A stretch of 8,232 nt of DNA, taken from assembly GCA_002329395.1 (NCBI GenBank), contig DCTQ01000096.1, positions 1 through 8,232 on the forward strand, read 5' to 3'. The first letter of the stretch is position 1, and each line of letters begins with the position of its first letter. A program made the translations under genes and the position numbers. The notes beneath the pieces are model-generated. The model searched no databases. It had not been told where the DNA came from and saw nothing but the letters and a program-made list of their open reading frames with translations. This DNA is from Candidatus Avelusimicrobium alvi (GTDB lineage Bacteria; Elusimicrobiota; Elusimicrobia; Elusimicrobiales; Elusimicrobiaceae). Below are positions 5,396-8,232 of the stretch, piece after piece.

Positions 5396-5595
5396 TATTT
5401 CGCCTTCCCGACGAAAGAACCGTCCGGGTTGACTAAAGACAAAGCCGCCAGCACGGAAATCACTTTCGCCAGCACGGCGTCGTCTTTTTGCGTGGGGGTC
5501 AGTTTTACAATCACGGTCGCCACCCCCACCGTACCGCCGATAACGGCCAGAATATCCTGCCAGTGCTCGCCGCACCAGGCAATTAGTTGGGTCAT
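5395..5595 (-). CDS. Holin-like small phage membrane protein
   Basis: 66 residues. Residues 1-12 are polar, a hydrophobic segment (about 14-31, ILAVIGGTVGVATVIVKL) follows, then PTQKDDAVLAKVISVLAALSLVNP, an amphipathic region. Small proteins with one membrane segment followed by an LTPTxKDD-type turn and a short C-terminal helix are common next to spanins and tail genes in phages of gut bacteria and are usually listed as holin-like or hypothetical. A holin would make lethal pores in the inner membrane at a set time. Its Shine-Dalgarno is the best in the operon (AAGGAGGAG, 5598-5606), as suits a late lysis protein. It starts 12 bases after the previous stop and shares one base with the next start. 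Pore formation is inferred from size and position. Confidence 0.65.
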   Translation of the reverse strand: MTQLIAWCGEHWQDILAVIGGTVGVATVIVKLTPTQKDDAVLAKVISVLAALSLVNPDGSFVGKAK

Positions 5596-5607
5596 AACTC
5601 CTCCTTG

Positions 5608-5829
5608 TTAATGCTTGGCGACGTTAAGCAAAATGACTTTAATGCTTTTTACGTCGTCCGCAATCATATCCAGTTTCACGTCCGAACGGGCCAAACGCCC
5701 TTCGTGTTCGGATACTTTCTTTTCCAAATTATCCACGCGCGGCGGCAAGGCGTACAGGGTAAAAAACCAAAACCCTACGGCCAATACCGCGCCGCCCGCA
5801 TACAGCCAGTCTTTCAGGCGGGCCATCAT
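5608..5829 (-). CDS. Small phage protein with one membrane helix and a coiled coil
   Basis: 73 residues beginning with tandem ATGATG; the second ATG (5826-5824) has the better spacing (7 bases) from the GGAG in the purine run at 5831-5840. A membrane helix (about 8-28) is followed by a heptad-like stretch from Val32 to Val70 (RVDNLEKKVSEHEGRLARSD and on) that should form a coiled coil. The layout resembles i-spanins and small lysis accessory or XhlA-like phage proteins, but I do not recognise a specific family. Its start overlaps the stop of the 114-residue gene (ATGA), so translation is likely coupled. It could be an antiholin, a second spanin-like anchor or a virion protein. Confidence 0.75.
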   Translation of the reverse strand: MMARLKDWLYAGGAVLAVGFWFFTLYALPPRVDNLEKKVSEHEGRLARSDVKLDMIADDVKSIKVILLNVAKH

Positions 5830-6170
5830 TCCCCTCCCCCGGCGCGAAGCGGCTGGGCGGCCGTTTCAATTTCCCGCACGCGCCCGAGCAGCTGCGCGTC
5901 CACTTCCTGCCCCGCCGCATGCGCCAGCAAAAGGGCCGTTCTCACGGGGCGCGGCAGATTATATTTGCTTTCCAGCTCGGCCACGGTCCTGCGCGCAAGC
6001 GTCTGCTGCGGGACGGCCGGGCACCGGCTTTTTAAATACCGTTTTCCGTCATATCCGTAAACGATTTCTTCATCCGTCGCCAGCGTCAGCCCCAGCGCCT
6101 TTGCGGCGCGGGCGCCGTTCGTGCTCCGCCCGACGGTGCCGTCCGCCAATAATTCATAATAATTCATCAT
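5826..6170 (-). CDS. Phage protein encoded directly after the tail fibre (possible fibre accessory)
   Basis: 114 residues. The N-terminus MMNYYELLADGTVGRST and the segment EEIVYGYDGKRYLKS look like a small beta-rich domain; from about 56 on the protein is helical and Ala/Arg-rich and ends in GGGE. Similar short proteins with a YYELLxDGTVGRS-type start often follow tail-fibre genes in gut phages, and some such genes encode fibre assembly chaperones. The function is not established here. The start (6170-6168) overlaps the tail-fibre stop as ATGA, is doubled (ATGATG), and has AAGGAG (6178-6183) 7 bases upstream. Coupled translation with the fibre fits a role at the fibre but does not prove it. 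Confidence 0.75.
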   Translation of the reverse strand: MMNYYELLADGTVGRSTNGARAAKALGLTLATDEEIVYGYDGKRYLKSRCPAVPQQTLARRTVAELESKYNLPRPVRTALLLAHAAGQEVDAQLLGRVREIETAAQPLRAGGGE

Positions 6171-7813
6171 ATATTCGCTCCTTGGTCATAAACAAACCGG
6201 TTGACCGACAGCGTCAGCGCCACGGTATCGGTGTGAACAGTGGTTACCTGTCCTTGTTTCACGGGCACGCAAAACGAAACGATATTGGTAACGCTGCAGC
6301 CGTAACCGCCGCAGAGCACGCCGTCCACATTATAAAAAGTGGAATTGCCCGAGCCGGTATATCCCTGTACGCAGATATATCCGTTGGCGGGCGCGGTGAA
6401 CGTGCGCGGCGTGGTGTCTATGGCCGGGAAAATACCCTCTATATACGTTTCGGACGCCTTGGACAAAGCGCTCACGGCGGTTTTGGCGGAGCCGGAGATA
6501 TTCGCCAAGTCCGTATCGGCCTTGGCCGTAAACGCGCCCAACAGCTGCGCCGCGTCCGCCACACTCTGCGGCACCGCCGTATGATAAACGCATACCCACG
6601 GATAGAGCGTGGTATGCGCAGGCGTTACGGCATCGGAACGGCCGTAAACCGCGCTGGAACGGGAAGCGTCAAAATCGTGCTTCCACAAAAAAATCTCTTC
6701 CCCGCCCTTGGCCGCCGCGCCGCCGCTCCCTTCCGTGCGGCACGCGCCGGACGCGTTTACATATGCATCCGCCAAACCGCCGTATGTCGTCCCCATCATT
6801 TTGGCGGTGATATTGGGCAGCCCTTCCTGCGCTTGCGTAATGCCGTCCGTCTCATTTGCGTTTTTTACGTACCGGGTCAGTTTCGGAAGCCGCAGGGAAC
6901 CGGCCGCTTCGTCGGCTACATAAAAGGGGCATTCACCGTATTGCTCCAGGCGCGCGTCGTAGTCGGCTTTCGTGGTGCATAATTCGGCATGTTCCTTTAC
7001 CCAGGCATAAAAATCCGGGTACAGGCTGGACGCGGTGGCATAATAGGCCCCCGTCCACAGCGGCAAAGAACCGGGATTGTCCGCCAGCGCTTTGCTCTGC
7101 GACCAATACACCTCCCCCATGCATTTGCCGATAGAGCCTTCCGCATAGCGGCGCGCCGTTTCGGCCTGGGCCTCCGCTTCGTTTACGCAGGCCTGGGCGT
7201 CGGCGATAATTTCCGCCCCGTTCTGCGCCAGCGTTTCACAGCCGGCCGTTACCGCGGAAGAAATGCTTTGCAGCGCGTCTGCGGCGGTTTGCTGGGCGGC
7301 GGACGCTCCGGCCTGCGCCTGGCGCGCCGCTTCGGCGGCTTGGGAAGAAGCCACGACCGCGTCCTCTTTGGCCGCCAGGATGTTTTTTAAAAAATTTTCC
7401 GTTTCCAAATCCTCTTCCTTGGAAGAGACGGGATATTTAATGCTGCGGTCCACCTTTTCGCCCAGCTCCTGCACCAGCATGGTCAGTTTGTCATAGCCTT
7501 CTTCCAGCACTTCCGCGTCCAGCTCGCCCTGGCGCAAAAGATCAATTTCCTGCGTCAGCGGCGTACGGCGAAGCACCGTCAGCTTCCAGTCCGCCCCCAG
7601 CGGGCTCTTGCCGCTTTCGGGCGTCGGATACGTAAGCGTATGGGTCATCGGGTCAACGGTGAAATCCGTGAAGATTTCCTCCTCCGCGCCCTGCGGCGAC
7701 GTCAGATACACGCCCAGGTTATCCGCGGCGATAAGCGGGAAATCCACATCCCACTGGCGCGTAACGCCGTTGCCTTGGTAAATACGTTTTGTAACTTGCA
7801 TTGAAACAGTCAT
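6167..7813 (-). CDS. Phage tail fibre with T7 gp17-like N-terminal domain
   Basis: 548 residues. Residues 1-128 have the hallmarks of the T7-like tail-fibre N-terminal domain that attaches the fibre to the virion: KRIYQGNGVTRQWDVDFPL, NLGVYLTSPQG, LTVLRRTPLTQEIDLL, and GYDKLTMLVQELGEKVDRSI. Residues about 138-228 are Ala/Gln-rich and probably a trimeric coiled-coil shaft. Residues 233-312 (MGEVYWSQSKALADNPGSLP to LRLPKLTRY) resemble a conserved module of gut phage and prophage fibres. PHTTLYPWVCVYH-like sequence (399-411) matches the closing strand of tail-collar type domains. A last module, 468-548 (TFTAPANGYICVQGYTG to VNRFVYDQGANI), is cysteine-containing and likely the receptor-binding tip. 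The start has AGGAGA (7821-7826) 7 bases upstream, overlapping the previous stop. The receptor is unknown. Confidence 0.88.
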   Translation of the reverse strand: MTVSMQVTKRIYQGNGVTRQWDVDFPLIAADNLGVYLTSPQGAEEEIFTDFTVDPMTHTLTYPTPESGKSPLGADWKLTVLRRTPLTQEIDLLRQGELDAEVLEEGYDKLTMLVQELGEKVDRSIKYPVSSKEEDLETENFLKNILAAKEDAVVASSQAAEAARQAQAGASAAQQTAADALQSISSAVTAGCETLAQNGAEIIADAQACVNEAEAQAETARRYAEGSIGKCMGEVYWSQSKALADNPGSLPLWTGAYYATASSLYPDFYAWVKEHAELCTTKADYDARLEQYGECPFYVADEAAGSLRLPKLTRYVKNANETDGITQAQEGLPNITAKMMGTTYGGLADAYVNASGACRTEGSGGAAAKGGEEIFLWKHDFDASRSSAVYGRSDAVTPAHTTLYPWVCVYHTAVPQSVADAAQLLGAFTAKADTDLANISGSAKTAVSALSKASETYIEGIFPAIDTTPRTFTAPANGYICVQGYTGSGNSTFYNVDGVLCGGYGCSVTNIVSFCVPVKQGQVTTVHTDTVALTLSVNRFVYDQGANI

Positions 7814-7824
7814 AGTCGGTTCTC

Positions 7825-8232
7825 CTAAAAATCAAGCAGCGATTTAACGCGCTCCAGCGCGGCCAGCCGCTCCTGCGTCCCGTCGGCGGACGTAAGCACC
7901 GCGTGTTTGACGCGTTCCGCATCCTCCTGGGACAGGCCTTTCTTCTCCCGCCACAAGTCTATGCCCCGGCACAGAAACCCGGCATCCGGGTCCGGCCGGC
8001 CGCCCTCGCGCAAATGGCGGGCGGCTTCCAGCGCGAAATAATCGCGCGCGGAAATCCGTCCTTTGGCGAATGCGCGGGCATTGTCCTTTTCTCCGGCGGA
8101 AAAATACAAACGGTTAAAGGTTTGCGGGTCCGAAACCGAGCCGGAAGCGGAAAACAATTCCCGCGCCGCCCGGCGGGCCAGCGGCAGTTCGGCGGGCTGC
8201 AGGGCCTGCTGGGCGGTCAGCATCCGCTGGGC
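7825..8232 (-). CDS. Unrecognised phage protein, C-terminal part (5' end beyond the window)
   Basis: The frame is open to the right edge; an ATG at 8223 exists, but the codons before it (Ala-Gln-Arg) stay open, so the true start is probably outside. The visible 135 residues are helical, rich in Ala, Arg, Glu and Leu, with KGRISARDYFALEAARHLRE and a C-terminal ERLAALERVKSLLDF. There are no membrane segments and I recognise no motif. It ends 11 bases before the tail-fibre ATG, in the same operon. In T7-like phages the gene before the fibre encodes a large internal virion protein; this could be the tail end of such a protein, but only the gene order supports that. Confidence 0.75.
   Translation of the reverse strand, partial: AQRMLTAQQALQPAELPLARRAARELFSASGSVSDPQTFNRLYFSAGEKDNARAFAKGRISARDYFALEAARHLREGGRPDPDAGFLCRGIDLWREKKGLSQEDAERVKHAVLTSADGTQERLAALERVKSLLDF

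Noticed and set aside
5396..5575. Upstream extension of the i-spanin frame to 5575
   Set aside because: It only shadows the holin-like gene, which has a strong ribosome site and a natural membrane segment; the TAATG junction supports the start at 5395.
5615..6982. A 455-codon open frame on the plus strand
   Set aside because: It lies antisense to the fibre and two smaller phage genes, is rich in Arg and Pro in a pattern set by the opposite frame, has no ribosome site, and matches no family.
1..8232. CRISPR arrays, insertion sequences and rRNA
   Set aside because: No regularly spaced repeats, no transposase frame with terminal inverted repeats and no rRNA-like sequence were seen on either strand.

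Overview
The window reads as a GC-rich bacterial chromosome segment, most likely from a gut-type Elusimicrobiota. That placement is an inference from three pilin-type sequences: the LPQY motif after the transmembrane helix, a paired-cysteine C-terminus and the FTLIELLV leader are what I associate with the large pilin families of Elusimicrobium relatives. No rRNA or universal marker is present to confirm it. The window has two halves that converge on one bidirectional terminator at about 5010-5047.

Left half (1-5000), host-like and mostly on the + strand. At the left edge the first 12 codons of a type IV prepilin run off the window on the - strand. Diverging from it is a ybaK-type Cys-tRNA(Pro) deacylase. 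Next comes a 276-residue membrane protein in which an RDD domain is joined to a pilin-like C-terminal domain, then a rho-independent terminator. A 764-residue O-antigen-ligase/O-oligosaccharyltransferase-like (Wzy_C) protein with C-terminal TPRs follows. After it are a tRNA-Thr(CGU) with its own terminator, a possible 44-residue membrane microprotein, and a complete type IV prepilin with a strong promoter, Shine-Dalgarno site and terminator.

Right half (8232-5059), a tightly packed - strand phage late operon, so probably one end of a prophage. In transcription order it holds: the C-terminal part of an unrecognised protein cut by the window edge; a 548-residue tail fibre with a T7 gp17-like N-terminal domain; a 114-residue protein following the fibre; a 73-residue membrane/coiled-coil protein; a 66-residue holin-like protein; and an overlapping spanin pair. 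The inner-membrane spanin starts on a TAATG junction. The lipoprotein outer-membrane spanin starts inside it on a GTG with its own Shine-Dalgarno. Almost every junction overlaps by 1-4 bases or is separated by about a dozen. The order fibre, holin, Rz, Rz1 resembles T7-like podoviruses, but no endolysin or terminase is seen here.

The most interesting items are the RDD-pilin fusion, the out-of-frame embedded o-spanin, a 12-A tract lying exactly in the spacer of a candidate pilin promoter (possible phase variation), a 10-bp promoter core shared by the fusion gene and the pilin, and the pilin's position between a tRNA gene and the prophage end, which makes it a possible phage-carried gene.
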